Part shown: in pieces, positions 1 through 10,291 of the stretch
How positions within the stretch are numbered: position 1 is the first letter of the stretch
How the letters are laid out: each line of letters starts with the position of its first letter
Assembly: GCF_013377855.1 (NCBI RefSeq)
Contig: NZ_JABXYJ010000004.1
Span: forward strand, 1-64,000
Direction: 5' to 3'
Length of the DNA: 64,000 nt
DNA from: Cognatundibacterium oligocarboniphilum
GTDB taxonomy: Bacteria > Pseudomonadota > Gammaproteobacteria > Burkholderiales > Burkholderiaceae_D
Notes under the pieces: generated by a model
What the model was told of the DNA's origin: nothing
Seen by the model: the letters and a program-made list of their open reading frames with translations, nothing else
Database searches by the model: none
Made by a program: the position numbers and the translations under genes

Positions 1-190
1 TGAACGACTTACCTACCCATGTCAACTACCTGGCTTCAACAATCATCGTCCCGGACAATATTTGGATGGCATGCCACCCCCGATCAATCATTCGCGGTAT
101 CAGAAAATAGTTGCACTCAGCAACTGCTTACCAATGTCGATTGTGTCACACCATCGAGGAGTGGTAATTTAAGCGCGTCATTTGGAAGGG
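1..190. other. unassigned window edge
   Basis: Nothing recognisable is seen in this edge segment. A short open frame starting at 19 on the plus strand has no ribosome binding site, no recognisable domain and runs into the 3' end of the opposite-strand DUF1631 gene, so I do not call it. The segment is the region downstream of that gene, and no convincing hairpin with a T tract is visible. Confidence 0.5.
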
Positions 191-2638
191 TCACTTTTCC
201 AATAATTCGGCAGAGCGGATCAGCGTATGAATAGCCCGCTCAAATAAGGGCGCTGTTTCAAGCAGCCTTACTACGCCTTGCTGGGATAGCGCCACAAAAC
301 CGGGGACACTCAGGATAACCGGCACTTCCTGCCCCTTTACACTGAGGACGACATTACTGTTATTGGGATTGACCCAGTTAATGCAGCCTTGTCCCATCAG
401 ATCCGGCATATTAAAAATCACAGGGGTGCCGCTTACCAAAGAACGTGGCAGCACCCTGGGCGATGGTATTAATTTGACGGATTCGGCAATACCAATGATT
501 GGTCCTGCCATCTCTTCTGCTGGCGATCCATCGTCCAGCAAAATTGCCTCAACCCCGACTTTGGCCAATACGTCTCTCAGGTATACCGACATTTCTGCAT
601 ATTCCGCCTCAGTCAGACTAGCAGGTGGCATAACCGGTTGCTGTTGCAGGAATTCGCGAAATGCCTGACGCACGTCCCCCAGCGACTCTGCCGGCATATC
701 CCGCTCCGTTGTCCGCAACGCGCGGCCATGCGCATCATTGAGCCAATTTAGTAAGGCATTCTGTTTGAACTGACTCCAGGACAATAACTCCATTCCAAGC
801 TTCAGGTCGGCAAGTAACTGCGGTAACCTCACCGACAGCTGAGTGCCGTCTTCAGGGGATATCTTGGGCAGCATGCTCCATAGAATGTCAGGCACAAACA
901 TCCGGAGCCGCCGGGCCAGCGCAGAATCACGCCGCTCTGCCATGTAGATGACGCGTATCCAATCATTTTCAAGGATATTGCGGAACTGATCAGGAACTGC
1001 GCGGGTACTCAGTATTCCCTTCAGTAAGGTAGCCGTTTGTATAAACTGGGCATAACGGATCTGGGCTTCCTCAATCGATTTAACGACACGCCGGATTTGC
1101 TTATTATGGGACTTCAGCTCCCGTGCAACGAAAGTCTCAAAGCGATGATCAATCCGTTCAAACAATCCCGGTACACTGCAATCATGGCGTCCAAGGGTTT
1201 TGAAAATCCGGGTAATCTCTTCCTCCAGGCGGAGATTGAAGACAGGCAGGTGTTGAGCTCCGATGGTTACGGTGCTGATTCGGTTCAATAGTACTTGCGC
1301 AGGATGTTCCGGCTGATGCAAAAAATCCGGTTCCAGTAAAGCGAGCTGCAACAGCAGATAGGCCAGCCGCCCCAGTTCCGTGCGTAAGGAGGCGGTCAGC
1401 AGAGGATCTTTCAGCACAGATGCCATCAACATTGCCATCATGTCGATCGTCATGGACTCCTTACCGGAATCCGCAAGCGCCATCAAGCTTGTACGCTGTT
1501 CATAAATCAGGTTGCGGACCTCATCATCTTTCAACATTTGGGAGCAATCCGGCACCTGAGATTTGTGCATCTCCCCCAATGTGCGGATGAGTTGGTCACC
1601 GTGCACGGTCTGATCGACCTGATCAACCTCCCCGGACTTGCCGGTCACTGGCGCTGAGGCGCTCTCAGCAAAAAACATTTGTGCCAGCTGATCGCGCAAA
1701 CTGACCGCATGCGGCAACCAGTTTAAAGTCGAAGGTGCATGCGCAACAGGCTGCGGCATCTGCGGAGATACCTTTAATCCGGGTGCAGCCCAATCATTCC
1801 GCAAAACCTGAAACAGGCGCTCCATGCTGATTGCAGACACGGGTTCCAGCGGCGGAAAATGAGCGCCACTCACTCCGCCTGTATAAGAACCCGCAGGCAT
1901 CTCAGCAGATGGTGCATAACCGGCAGACGAGGTTGCACCATATCGGTATTCACCTGCCAGTTGGCCGACAGGATTGATACTCTCAGGGGCCTTATTAATC
2001 TTCAGCGTCAGCTGGGCATGAATGCCTTGCTTTTCTAAGGCGCTATTCGTTTCCTGATAAATGGTGGCAACTTTTTCTTCCAGGCATTGCCCCAGATGCG
2101 TTACCAGTATGCCGGTCACCTCCGGATTCAGCCGCAAAGCTTCCACCGACTGGGAAAGCGCACGCAATAACAGGTAGGGACGAAACGGATTTTCCCGCTC
2201 AATGATGTCATCCTGACTGAACAAAACCGCGATACGGATATTCAGATCAATCAATTCCTGTCCCGCGGCATCACGCAACAATTGCGTCAAACTGTTAAAG
2301 CGCAAGGAGTCTTCAAAAGCCGATGAATCGAGCAAACTCAGGGATTGGGCTGAAACGGATAAAGGCGATGAATTAGGGCGAAACGTCTGATAGGCCGTCT
2401 GCATGCTGCGGTCAAGCAACTGTTGCATGTTTCCGCCTAACAGCCGGAACAATTCGTCCCTGCGCTCCTGCAGCACCAGCCGTGCATTGAACACATCCGC
2501 CTTTTCGCCTGCCGGATAATCGCTATCCGATTTCAGATACAGTGACTCAATCGCGTTTGGAACAATATCGCTCGCCACACGTTCAAAGGCATTGAAAAAT
2601 GCCATGCGGGTACTCGAAAGAATATCAGTCAGTGCCAT
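191..2638 (-). CDS. DUF1631 family protein
   Basis: A large cytoplasmic protein of about 815 residues that I recognise as a DUF1631 family member, a family of unknown function common in Betaproteobacteria and Gammaproteobacteria (some members carry misleading thymidine phosphorylase labels). It has no signal peptide or membrane segment and is largely helical. An acidic and aromatic middle section (about residues 210-260, rich in Gly, Ser and Pro) looks like a linker between N- and C-terminal halves. The start was set at the internal Met followed by Ala-Leu-Thr-Asp, 12 codons inside the longest frame, because the sequence from there looks like the family N-terminus; neither start has a strong ribosome site. 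It lies 106 bases downstream of topB on the same strand and may be the last gene of that run. Family assignment is from recognition of overall sequence; function is unknown. Confidence 0.8.
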   Translation of the reverse strand: MALTDILSSTRMAFFNAFERVASDIVPNAIESLYLKSDSDYPAGEKADVFNARLVLQERRDELFRLLGGNMQQLLDRSMQTAYQTFRPNSSPLSVSAQSLSLLDSSAFEDSLRFNSLTQLLRDAAGQELIDLNIRIAVLFSQDDIIERENPFRPYLLLRALSQSVEALRLNPEVTGILVTHLGQCLEEKVATIYQETNSALEKQGIHAQLTLKINKAPESINPVGQLAGEYRYGATSSAGYAPSAEMPAGSYTGGVSGAHFPPLEPVSAISMERLFQVLRNDWAAPGLKVSPQMPQPVAHAPSTLNWLPHAVSLRDQLAQMFFAESASAPVTGKSGEVDQVDQTVHGDQLIRTLGEMHKSQVPDCSQMLKDDEVRNLIYEQRTSLMALADSGKESMTIDMMAMLMASVLKDPLLTASLRTELGRLAYLLLQLALLEPDFLHQPEHPAQVLLNRISTVTIGAQHLPVFNLRLEEEITRIFKTLGRHDCSVPGLFERIDHRFETFVARELKSHNKQIRRVVKSIEEAQIRYAQFIQTATLLKGILSTRAVPDQFRNILENDWIRVIYMAERRDSALARRLRMFVPDILWSMLPKISPEDGTQLSVRLPQLLADLKLGMELLSWSQFKQNALLNWLNDAHGRALRTTERDMPAESLGDVRQAFREFLQQQPVMPPASLTEAEYAEMSVYLRDVLAKVGVEAILLDDGSPAEEMAGPIIGIAESVKLIPSPRVLPRSLVSGTPVIFNMPDLMGQGCINWVNPNNSNVVLSVKGQEVPVILSVPGFVALSQQGVVRLLETAPLFERAIHTLIRSAELLEK

Positions 2639-2744
2639 TGATGTTTTTTTGATTGCAGGAAATGATCCATACAATATAACGAATCCACCATCCGCAGTAC
2701 AATCCCCGACACAAAACGGTCACAAAACCTCAGAAACCTTCCAT

Positions 2745-5333
2745 TCAGGCCGCCTTTTTCTTGCGAACGGTTTTCTTTGGCGCGATAGTTTCAGCAACAG
2801 CCTCCGCTTTGGCTGCTGCCGCTGCAGCACTCGTCTTTTTGGCCGCAGGAGCCTTTGCCTTGCGCTCTTCAAATTCGAAGCTGACCTTGCCATCCTTCCC
2901 GCGCACCAGGAACGCTTTAAATGGACGGCGGGTGCGCTGAGAAACAAAGCCGGGCAACAAATCCGTTTTGCCATCGACCAGCAGCTTCGTCATCTGCTCA
3001 GGCAAAATCTCTTGCTGCAGAATAATACGTCCGCTGCGGAAATCACAGGCCTTGGGTTTGGCAACCGTTTTTTCGCACACGTAAGTCAGTCCCATTTCGT
3101 ACACACTGCTGCCGCATTTCGGGCAAGGGCCAAGCGATTGCTGATTGCTGAAATCGACACCTTCGCCGTCTTCACCTTCATCCTGATTTTGTCCGAAATC
3201 AAATTCCAGCTTCAGATTATGGTGTTCCGTGTCGGGCACGATCTTGAGTATGGCGGCAAACGGTCTTCCCATTTTGGAACGGAATCCCTGCAGGGGACCG
3301 ATCTCGCGTTTCGCCAGCAACTCCTCGACCTCGGCAACTTCAAACTGCCGGCTGCCCGGCGTTTTACTCATGGAAAATTCGCATTTGGTACAGGCAAAAC
3401 GACGGTAATTTTCCTTAACAACACCACCACAATGCGGGCAGGGCGTATGCAACGTGGCATAGTCGCCGGGGATAGTATCGTTGTCGTATTCCTTTGCGCG
3501 TTTGACGATGATTTGCGTCATCTGAGCGATTTCACGCATGAATTCATCGCGGCTGATCTTGCCTTTTTCCATCTGCGACAACTTGTATTCCCATTCGCCG
3601 GTCAGCTCAGGGGAGGTCAGTTCGTCAACGCCGAGGCCACGCAGCAAAGTCATCAGCTGAAACGCTTTGGCGGTCGGCATCAGCTCACGGCCTTCGCGCA
3701 GTAAATATTTTTCGGTCAGCAAGCCTTCAATGATTGCCGCACGGGTCGCCGGTGTGCCGAGCCCCTTGCCGGCCATCGCTTCACGCAGATCGCCGTCGTC
3801 GACCAGTTTGCCAGCACCTTCCATTGCCGACAACAGGGTCGCTTCCGAATAGCGTGCAGGCGGTTTAGTGACGAGACCATGTGCGGCAATTTCCTCGGTC
3901 AGCACTTTTTCGCCTTTGGCGACCGGCACCAGCGTGCCTTTACCTTCACCGTCTTTTTCTTCCAGTGCTTCCTTACCGTAAATTGCCAGCCAGCCGGCAT
4001 TCGTCATGACCTTGCCTTCGGTTTTGAACTGATGGCCAGAGACTTCCGTGATACGGGTTGTGACCTGGAATTCGGCCGCCGGGAAAAACACTGCCATGAA
4101 GCGACGTGTCACCAGGTCATACAGTTTTTGTTCAGGCTCCGACAAATTCTTCGGCGCTTGTCCGGTCGGGATGATTGCAAAGTGATCGCTGATTTTGCTG
4201 TTGTCGAAAATCCGCTTGTTCGGCCTGATCCATTTATTTTTCAGAATCTGGGCGGCGAACTGTTGATAATTGTGATTTTCAGAAACGGTTTCCAGTATCT
4301 GTTTCGTCGTTTCCAGATAGTCTTCCGGCAGATGCCGGGAATCGGTACGCGGATAAGTCAGTACCTTGTGTTTTTCATACAGGGCTTGCGCCAGACCGAG
4401 GGTGTTTTTTGCTGAAAAACCAAACCGGGCATTGGCTTCGCGCTGCAGGCTGGTAAGGTCAAATAAGGCCGGCGCCATCTGGGTCGCTGGTTTGGATTCT
4501 TCGGTCACCGTGCCCTGACGGCTGCGGCAGGCTGCAACGATGGATTCCGCTGCGGCTTTGCTCCACAGACGCTCGGCTTTCTTTTCCGGGTCGTGTTCGT
4601 CTTTTTTGAATTGCGGGTCGAGCCAGCGCCCTTCATAAATACCGGCGGCGCAGACGAACTCAGCACGGACTTCCCAGAAGTCGCGCGAAACGAATTTCTT
4701 TATCTTTTCTTCACGCTCAACCACAATCGACAAGGTCGGCGTCTGTACCCGGCCAACCGTAGTCAGATAAAAACCGCCTTCTTTTGAATTGAACGCCGTC
4801 ATCGCGCGGGTGCCATTAATGCCGATCAGCCAGTCGGCTTCGGAACGGCAACGCGCCGCATCGGCCAGCGGCAACATTTCCGCGTCGCTGCGTAATTTAT
4901 GAAAACCGTCACGGATTGCAGCCGGCGTCATTGATTGCAACCACAGGCGCTGCACCGGCTGTTTGGCCTTGGCATGCTGCGCGATCAGACGGAAAATCAG
5001 TTCTCCTTCGCGGCCCGCGTCGCAGGCGTTGATCATGTTTGCCACATCTTTACGCCTGATCAGTTTGGTCAGCACCTTCAGGCGCGATTCCGTTTTGGCG
5101 ATCGGATTGAGCGCAAAATGCGGCGGGATCATCGGCAAATAGGTAAAACTCCATTTGCCACGTTTGACATCGTATTCTTCCGGAACGGTAATTTCGAGCA
5201 AATGGCCGACCGCGGAAGACAGCACGTAGTCGTCGGATTCAAAAAAGTCATCATGCTTCGTGAATCCCCCCAGCGCTTTCGCAATGTCAGCGGCAACAGA
5301 GGGTTTTTCGGCAATGATGAGGGTTTTTGTCAT
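2745..5333 (-). CDS. topB: DNA topoisomerase III (type IA)
   Basis: ATP-independent type IA topoisomerase that cuts one DNA strand through a tyrosine and resolves precatenanes and recombination intermediates. The N-terminal TOPRIM domain shows IIAEKPSVA near residue 6 and DAGREGELIF at about 105-114. The catalytic tyrosine is in LTYPRTDSRHLPE at about residue 327. The C-terminus carries zinc-ribbon-like CPHCGG and CPKCGS motifs, then a basic Ala/Lys tail typical of betaproteobacterial TopB. The ATG at 5331-5333 was chosen because the conserved MTKTLIIAEKPS begins there; the 11-codon upstream extension is not conserved-looking. Length (862 residues) is longer than E. coli TopB (about 650) because of the zinc-ribbon and basic tail. 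It follows smg in the minus-strand run. Confidence 0.95.
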   Translation of the reverse strand: MTKTLIIAEKPSVAADIAKALGGFTKHDDFFESDDYVLSSAVGHLLEITVPEEYDVKRGKWSFTYLPMIPPHFALNPIAKTESRLKVLTKLIRRKDVANMINACDAGREGELIFRLIAQHAKAKQPVQRLWLQSMTPAAIRDGFHKLRSDAEMLPLADAARCRSEADWLIGINGTRAMTAFNSKEGGFYLTTVGRVQTPTLSIVVEREEKIKKFVSRDFWEVRAEFVCAAGIYEGRWLDPQFKKDEHDPEKKAERLWSKAAAESIVAACRSRQGTVTEESKPATQMAPALFDLTSLQREANARFGFSAKNTLGLAQALYEKHKVLTYPRTDSRHLPEDYLETTKQILETVSENHNYQQFAAQILKNKWIRPNKRIFDNSKISDHFAIIPTGQAPKNLSEPEQKLYDLVTRRFMAVFFPAAEFQVTTRITEVSGHQFKTEGKVMTNAGWLAIYGKEALEEKDGEGKGTLVPVAKGEKVLTEEIAAHGLVTKPPARYSEATLLSAMEGAGKLVDDGDLREAMAGKGLGTPATRAAIIEGLLTEKYLLREGRELMPTAKAFQLMTLLRGLGVDELTSPELTGEWEYKLSQMEKGKISRDEFMREIAQMTQIIVKRAKEYDNDTIPGDYATLHTPCPHCGGVVKENYRRFACTKCEFSMSKTPGSRQFEVAEVEELLAKREIGPLQGFRSKMGRPFAAILKIVPDTEHHNLKLEFDFGQNQDEGEDGEGVDFSNQQSLGPCPKCGSSVYEMGLTYVCEKTVAKPKACDFRSGRIILQQEILPEQMTKLLVDGKTDLLPGFVSQRTRRPFKAFLVRGKDGKVSFEFEERKAKAPAAKKTSAAAAAAKAEAVAETIAPKKTVRKKKAA

Positions 5334-5500
5334 TTCGGAGTTCTCGAATAGTTTTTTGTGCCGCAAAAATGTCTAATAAACAACATTTTTGCAAAATAAG
5401 CGTAAGACTAACCTAAATCAACGCGGAATGATAAACGTACAGACCGGAAAATCGCGTTCTGGACACGATTTTTGTCAGAAATCCCCGATTCACGAAAAGA

Positions 5501-5965
5501 TTAATGCAAAAGATGCGGGGCACTGTCGTCATCTGACAACAATAACTCATCAAACATCAGCATATCGGGCTCGGCGCCCTGACTCCACAGCATCATCAGG
5601 ACAATGATCCGCAATTTATCCAACGGTAGCGGCGACTCGTTGACGGCCAGCGCCCGCTCGATCACGATTTCGCGTTGGATCGGAGTCAGCAGGCCAGCGG
5701 ACTCCAGAAACTGGATAAATCCAATGGCGGACATACCCAATGCAATCTGTTCTGGCTGGGCATAAATCCGGAAGCCCTCAGAAGTCCAGGTCGGTGTCTG
5801 TGTCTGCTGATTGGTATTGGCCAAGCCTGTGAGCCAGTCAATGGCTTCAGAAATTTCATCTTCAGGAAAGCCGACGGCAGACAGTTTTTTGACCAGCGCC
5901 GCCGTATCCGGACAGGCATCAGGACGATAATACGTTTCGTAGAGGTAAACAAGGATATCAAACAT
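5501..5965 (-). CDS. smg: Smg/DUF494 family protein
   Basis: A 154-residue protein of the Smg (DUF494) family. It begins [13 protein letters not shown] and has the family pattern of a helical N-terminal half and a C-terminal segment ending in [16 protein letters not shown]. Smg is found beside dprA and topA or topB in many proteobacteria; its biochemical role is not established. The start has a good ribosome site, AGGGG, just upstream. It is read after dprA and before topB, with a 23-base palindrome in the dprA-smg gap. Length matches the family (about 150-160 residues). Confidence 0.92.
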   Translation of the reverse strand: MFDILVYLYETYYRPDACPDTAALVKKLSAVGFPEDEISEAIDWLTGLANTNQQTQTPTWTSEGFRIYAQPEQIALGMSAIGFIQFLESAGLLTPIQREIVIERALAVNESPLPLDKLRIIVLMMLWSQGAEPDMLMFDELLLSDDDSAPHLLH

Positions 5966-6102
5966 GCCCCTACTCTATCTGCTGAACGCTTTTCAAACAA
6001 GCCCCTTGCTCAGATATACCCTCCTGATATGGCGTTATCACAGCATAAAAGGGGAGTATCTTTCCTTTTCGACCAGAGCTCCGCATATCGACTAGCGACT
6101 CC

Positions 6103-6125
6103 AATATACTCCCAGGGAGTATATT
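6103..6125. repeat. 23-bp near-perfect palindrome in the dprA-smg gap
   Basis: The half AATATACTCCC is followed by one base and then its exact reverse complement GGGAGTATATT, centred at 6114. It lies 16 bases past the dprA stop codon and about 140 bases before the smg start. There is no T tract on either strand, so it is more like a protein-binding site or an RNA-stabilising hairpin than an intrinsic terminator. A related GGGGAGTATC sits about 60 bases away near 6053. The binding protein, if any, is unknown. Confidence 0.5.
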
Positions 6126-6140
6126 GAAGAGTTATTTTGC

Positions 6141-7247
6141 TCAGCCCAGACGTCGATAGAAGCCGCCGGGTAAAGATTCCAGCTCGCCAGCCAGTTCCAG
6201 CGTCAGCAGCTGAGTGCTGAGTTCGGCAATCTCCAGCCCGCTGCGCATAGCCAGCACATCCAGCGGCAGAGGATCAAACCCCATCACGGTCAGCAAGGCC
6301 GGCACATCGGCGGTCTGTAATGCAGCACCGTTCTGACTGGCAGATGCCGCCTGCTGGATCGCACTCAAACAATAGCCCGGGAGTTCGTCAAGAATATCCT
6401 GTGCGGTTTCCACCAGTTTTGCACCTTGCCTGATCAACTGATGGCAGCCTTTTGCCAGCGGAGAATGGATAGAGCCCGGAATCGCAAACACATCCCGTCC
6501 TTGTTCGGCGGCCATGCGGGCGGTAATCAGGGAACCGGACAGCGCCGCCGCCTCCACCACCAGCACGCCTTTGGACAAACCGGAAATAATCCGGTTACGA
6601 CGAGGGAAATTACTCGCAATCGCTGGCGTTCCCAATGAATATTCACTGACAAGACAGCCGGTTTCGGCAATCTGATGCGCCAGACTGCGGTGCCGGGCCG
6701 GATAAACAATATCAGCGCCGGTGCCGATCACGGCAATCGTGGAGCCCGCACCGCGCAGTGCGCCCTGATGTGCCGCTGCGTCGATACCGGCAGCCAGACC
6801 GGAAACCACCGTCAGTCCGGCCTGACTCAGTGCCGCCGCGAACTGTTCCGCATCACGGACGCCCTGCGTACTGGCATGACGGCTGCCGACCATGCCAATG
6901 CCAGCTGCGCGTAACAGTTCCACCCGACCCTTCACATATAAGATCAACGGAGGATCAGGAATTTCGAGCAAGTCAGAGGGGTAACGCGGATCAGCGCGGG
7001 TCAGCACCTGATTTCCGGCCATGGCACACCAGTCCTGTACACGGTCGTGCAACTGCTGCAGCGCTGTATCCGGGGCGCCCAGCAAGGCGGTCGCCACTCT
7101 GGCGGAGACCACGCTGCGCAAAGCCTCCGGGCTGGCCGTAAAAATGGCTTGCGGGGTTCCGAATGCGGAAAGCAATTGTGCCGCCGTCGCCGGGCCAACG
7201 CCCGGCGTCTGCTCCAGCCGGAGCCAGGAGAAAAAATCCTGTTCCAT
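6141..7247 (-). CDS. dprA: DNA-processing protein DprA
   Basis: Recombination mediator that binds incoming single-stranded DNA during natural transformation and loads RecA. The 368-residue protein has an N-terminal helix-hairpin-helix/SAM-like part (GVGPATAAQLL at 16-26), then the Rossmann-like core with GSRHAS at 121-126, SGLAAGID at 149-156 and NFPRRNRIISGLS at 213-225, and a C-terminal winged-helix domain at about 310-365. It is full length for the family. It lies 14 bases downstream of the LysM gene and upstream of smg, which is the usual betaproteobacterial order. Presence of dprA alone does not prove competence. Confidence 0.96.
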   Translation of the reverse strand: MEQDFFSWLRLEQTPGVGPATAAQLLSAFGTPQAIFTASPEALRSVVSARVATALLGAPDTALQQLHDRVQDWCAMAGNQVLTRADPRYPSDLLEIPDPPLILYVKGRVELLRAAGIGMVGSRHASTQGVRDAEQFAAALSQAGLTVVSGLAAGIDAAAHQGALRGAGSTIAVIGTGADIVYPARHRSLAHQIAETGCLVSEYSLGTPAIASNFPRRNRIISGLSKGVLVVEAAALSGSLITARMAAEQGRDVFAIPGSIHSPLAKGCHQLIRQGAKLVETAQDILDELPGYCLSAIQQAASASQNGAALQTADVPALLTVMGFDPLPLDVLAMRSGLEIAELSTQLLTLELAGELESLPGGFYRRLG

Positions 7248-7261
7248 CCGGACTTCAGGAA

Positions 7262-8386
7262 TTACTGCGGGGAACGCGCGACGTCGCCCACTTTGACAAA
7301 ATCAGTCACCTGCATCACCAGGCCGTAAGAAATAGTGCCAAAAACACGGAAAATAAACACATTTCCATAATGCACATCCGGCAATTTGATCTTACGGTTG
7401 TTATCCGTACGGTCATTCATCACCTGTCCGTACCGCTCCAGCGACAGTACCGTTCCGAGATCGAGTCCATGCTCCCGTCCGCGGTTGATGGCGATAATCT
7501 GATTCTGGCCCGCTACTGAAACACCGCCGTACACACTGACGACGCGCGCATTGACCTCATCAACCGGAGGATGCGGCACATAACTCAGGATCGGCGTCGG
7601 CGGAATCGGCAGCAAACGGTCGCCGATCGACATTTCTTCTTTGGTATTCACCACGCTGAACGTGTGTACGTCACTGCGCTCTGTGTCGTCCGGTTCACGC
7701 ACCAGCTTGACCGTACCGACAAAAGCCGCTTCATAGCCAATCACGCTACCGTTATCCGGATCTTTCAGCGGTACGCCAGGGCGGAATACCTGGAACGAGG
7801 TACCGCCATCGAGATCGCCACGGACATACGCCGTTTCGCCCTGCCCCAGATTGACGCGACTCTCGCTGGCTGAAACGATACGCGGCGTCCGCTCCAGCAC
7901 TGACGGCTCGACAATCAGCGGCTGCGACAAGAACGGTTCAATCGCAGAAGCCGGAATCGACGGAATCGCATTCGTCCCCAGCCCTTGCACCCGCGAACGC
8001 GGGGACAGTTTCACCGTTGGCACTCCGCCCTCCATACCGGAGGAACCGGTGGCATTCGCCAGCCGCAAACGCTGATTGGCCCGGTCAAAATAAATAATCT
8101 GCCCCGGATAAATCCAGTGCGGGTTACGGATTTCTTCCCGGTTCATTCCCCAGACCTGCGGCCAGCACCAGGGATTCCGGATAAACTGCCCGGCGATGCC
8201 CCACAGCGTGTCACCGCTGACAACCTCATGTTTATCCGGCGCATCCGCCAAAAACGCGCATTGACTGCTGCGGGCAATCGCCTGTGCCTGGGCGGTGGCC
8301 GCCTCGCCGGGCGCTGCCAGCGCGAGACTGGTCATCACTGACAAACCACCAACGAGAAAAGCGGCTATTGTGCTAAACTTTTTCAT
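7262..8386 (-). CDS. exported LysM peptidoglycan-binding protein
   Basis: Predicted periplasmic protein of 374 residues. It starts with a Sec-type signal peptide (MKKFSTIAAFLVGG then a hydrophobic stretch, likely cleaved after LALAAPG or a nearby Ala). A single LysM domain lies at about 53-100 (VVSGDTLWGIAGQF through YPGQIIYFD). The remaining 270 residues are beta-rich, with repeated blocks suggestive of carbohydrate-binding or structural modules I cannot name. Two Met codons lie close together; the one at 8384-8386 was chosen because GGA lies 8 bases upstream, whereas the one at 8392 would leave only 2 bases. It is the first gene of the minus-strand run leading into dprA and is divergent from def. 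The same arrangement is common in Burkholderiales; a cell-wall role is inferred from LysM. Confidence 0.9.
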   Translation of the reverse strand: MKKFSTIAAFLVGGLSVMTSLALAAPGEAATAQAQAIARSSQCAFLADAPDKHEVVSGDTLWGIAGQFIRNPWCWPQVWGMNREEIRNPHWIYPGQIIYFDRANQRLRLANATGSSGMEGGVPTVKLSPRSRVQGLGTNAIPSIPASAIEPFLSQPLIVEPSVLERTPRIVSASESRVNLGQGETAYVRGDLDGGTSFQVFRPGVPLKDPDNGSVIGYEAAFVGTVKLVREPDDTERSDVHTFSVVNTKEEMSIGDRLLPIPPTPILSYVPHPPVDEVNARVVSVYGGVSVAGQNQIIAINRGREHGLDLGTVLSLERYGQVMNDRTDNNRKIKLPDVHYGNVFIFRVFGTISYGLVMQVTDFVKVGDVARSPQ

Positions 8387-8555
8387 GAACATGATCCGAT
8401 GCAAAGTGCTGCAAAACAGCAAACTGGCTCGCAGACACCTGCGTACAGGCGGCAGCTTGCAAAACTTGCCAAATTGAATCAAATTCTGCCCATAAATCCT
8501 TGAACTAGCAAGAAAAACAGCGCAATAGCCATCCTGGTTTGTTGTGAAATGTCTT

Positions 8556-9083
8556 ATGTCTATATTAAATATTTTGCGTTATCCCGATTCACGCCTGCAT
8601 AAAGTGGCCAAACCAGTCACCGTTTTTGATGCACGGCTCAAGCAGCTGGTCGCTGATATGGCTGAAACCATGTATGAAGCACCAGGTGTTGGCCTGGCGG
8701 CAACCCAGGTGGATGTGCATGAACAACTGGTGGTGATTGACGTCTCGGAAACAAATGATCAGCTGCAGGTATTCATCAATCCTGAAATCATCTGGGCCAG
8801 CGCAGAAAAAAAGGTCTATGACGAAGGCTGCCTGTCAGTGCCCGGCATTTATGACGGCGTAGAACGCCCGGCTGAAGTCAAAGTCCGCGCGCTGGACGCC
8901 GACGGCAATCCATTTGAAATCCATGCAACGGATTTGCTGGCGGTCTGCATCCAGCACGAAATGGATCACCTGAAAGGCAAGGTGTTTGTTGAATATCTGT
9001 CGCCACTGAAGCGTAACCGCATCAAAACCAGATTGCAAAAAGAAGAACGGGAAATGCAGAAAAAATCGGGTGAACGCCGATGA
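8556..9083 (+). CDS. def: peptide deformylase
   Basis: Removes the N-formyl group from nascent proteins. This 175-residue metalloenzyme shows all three signatures: GVGLAATQ at 44-51, EGCLSV at 90-95 (Cys metal ligand) and HEMDH at 134-138 (two His ligands and the catalytic Glu). The ATG at 8556 was preferred over a GTG four codons upstream because [11 protein letters not shown] is the normal family start. The stop codon overlaps the fmt start (ATGA), so the two are translationally coupled, the classic def-fmt arrangement. Confidence 0.97.
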   Translation: MSILNILRYPDSRLHKVAKPVTVFDARLKQLVADMAETMYEAPGVGLAATQVDVHEQLVVIDVSETNDQLQVFINPEIIWASAEKKVYDEGCLSVPGIYDGVERPAEVKVRALDADGNPFEIHATDLLAVCIQHEMDHLKGKVFVEYLSPLKRNRIKTRLQKEEREMQKKSGERR

Positions 9084-10042
9084 AAGTCGTTTTTGCCGGC
9101 ACACCGGAATTTGCTGCCGTCGCCCTCAAAGCCCTGCATGAAGCGGGATTTACCATACCGTTAGTGCTTACTCAGCCAGATCGCCCTGCGGGGCGTGGTA
9201 TGCAATTGCAGGCTTCTGCCGTGAAGCAGTACGCCATCACTCACGATATCCCGGTTGCGCAGCCGCAATCACTGAAACTGGACGGTAAATATCCGGATGT
9301 AGCGGCAGCAGCACATGCAATACTGAAAACAACGCCACACGATGTCATGGTGGTCGCTGCCTACGGCCTGATCCTGCCCTTATCGGTATTACAGATCCCG
9401 CGTCTGGGCTGTCTGAACATCCACGGCTCACTACTGCCGCGCTGGCGCGGTGCCGCCCCGATTCATCGCGCTATCGAAGCGGGTGATCATGAAACCGGCA
9501 TCACCATCATGCAAATGGAAGAGGGTCTCGATACCGGCCCGATGCTGCTCAGGCAAAGTCTCGCCATTGAAGAAAGCGACACTACCGGCAGCCTGCACGA
9601 CAGACTGGCGACCCTCGGCGGCCAGATGATAGTGCAAGCGCTCAGGCAACTTGAACAACAGGCATTGCCGGCAACCGTCCAGCCAGAAAACGGTGTGACG
9701 TATGCCGCCAAAATCAGCAAAGAAGAAGCAGCTCTGGATTTCCGTCTCACCGCATCGCAAATCGCCAGAAAAATCCGGGCATTCACCCCGTTTCCAGGCA
9801 CCCACGCCGCATACCAGGGACAAACGATCAAAATCTGGGCAGCAGAAGCCCTTGACATGCAATCAGATCAACCCGCCGGACAAATACTCAGTGCCCACCC
9901 GCACGACGGCGTTCTGGTCGCCTGCGGTCAAGGCGTGCTGAAACTCACCGAACTGCAAAAACCTGGCGGAAAACGCTTGTCTGCAGCGGGATTTTTGCAG
10001 GGATTTCATTTTCCCGACAATGCACACTTCGATTCTATTTGA
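9080..10042 (+). CDS. fmt: methionyl-tRNA formyltransferase
   Basis: Formylates the initiator Met-tRNA using 10-formyl-tetrahydrofolate. The 320-residue protein has the N-terminal formyltransferase fold with [17 protein letters not shown] at 115-131. The catalytic triad is visible as Asn113 and His115 (in NIHGS) and Asp151 (in LDTGPM). The C-terminal OB-fold domain, starting near [11 protein letters not shown], binds tRNA. It overlaps def by four bases. A hairpin follows the stop codon at 10050-10077. In related genomes an htpX or rsmB gene often follows fmt; here an unrelated lipoprotein gene does. Confidence 0.97.
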   Translation: MKVVFAGTPEFAAVALKALHEAGFTIPLVLTQPDRPAGRGMQLQASAVKQYAITHDIPVAQPQSLKLDGKYPDVAAAAHAILKTTPHDVMVVAAYGLILPLSVLQIPRLGCLNIHGSLLPRWRGAAPIHRAIEAGDHETGITIMQMEEGLDTGPMLLRQSLAIEESDTTGSLHDRLATLGGQMIVQALRQLEQQALPATVQPENGVTYAAKISKEEAALDFRLTASQIARKIRAFTPFPGTHAAYQGQTIKIWAAEALDMQSDQPAGQILSAHPHDGVLVACGQGVLKLTELQKPGGKRLSAAGFLQGFHFPDNAHFDSI

Positions 10043-10049
10043 TCAAAAT

Positions 10050-10077
10050 GCGTTCATTTTTCATTGAAAAATGACGC
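10050..10077 (+). terminator. hairpin after fmt, terminator-like but without T tract
   Basis: GCGTTCATTTTTC and GAAAAATGACGC form a 12-bp stem with a one-base bulge and a three-base loop, starting 7 bases past the fmt stop. The following bases are not a T run, although the 3' arm itself follows an A/T-rich stretch. It could stabilise the def-fmt mRNA 3' end or act as a weak terminator. Confidence 0.4.
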
Positions 10078-10291
10078 CTATACATGCCATTCATTGTTGC
10101 AAAAAAATAACATCTTTCGGAAAATGCAGGTGCGAATAACACTATTCGACAATATTTTTGTGTTTTATCAATTGGTTAAATAGCAAATTCTTTATTCCAA
10201 AGCAAGACTTGCTGTATTCTCTCGGGCTGATTCCGGCTCGCCTGCGTGTTGCAGACGGGCTCCTATGAGAATACCTAGTGAAGGTGAACAC

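Noticed and set aside
19-234. Short plus-strand frame at the left edge
   Set aside because: No ribosome site or domain, and it overlaps the 3' end of the DUF1631 gene.
2592-3704. A 370-codon open frame on the plus strand across topB
   Set aside because: It lies entirely opposite topB's coding sequence, whose catalytic motifs are intact; the translated product has no recognisable domain and no ribosome site.
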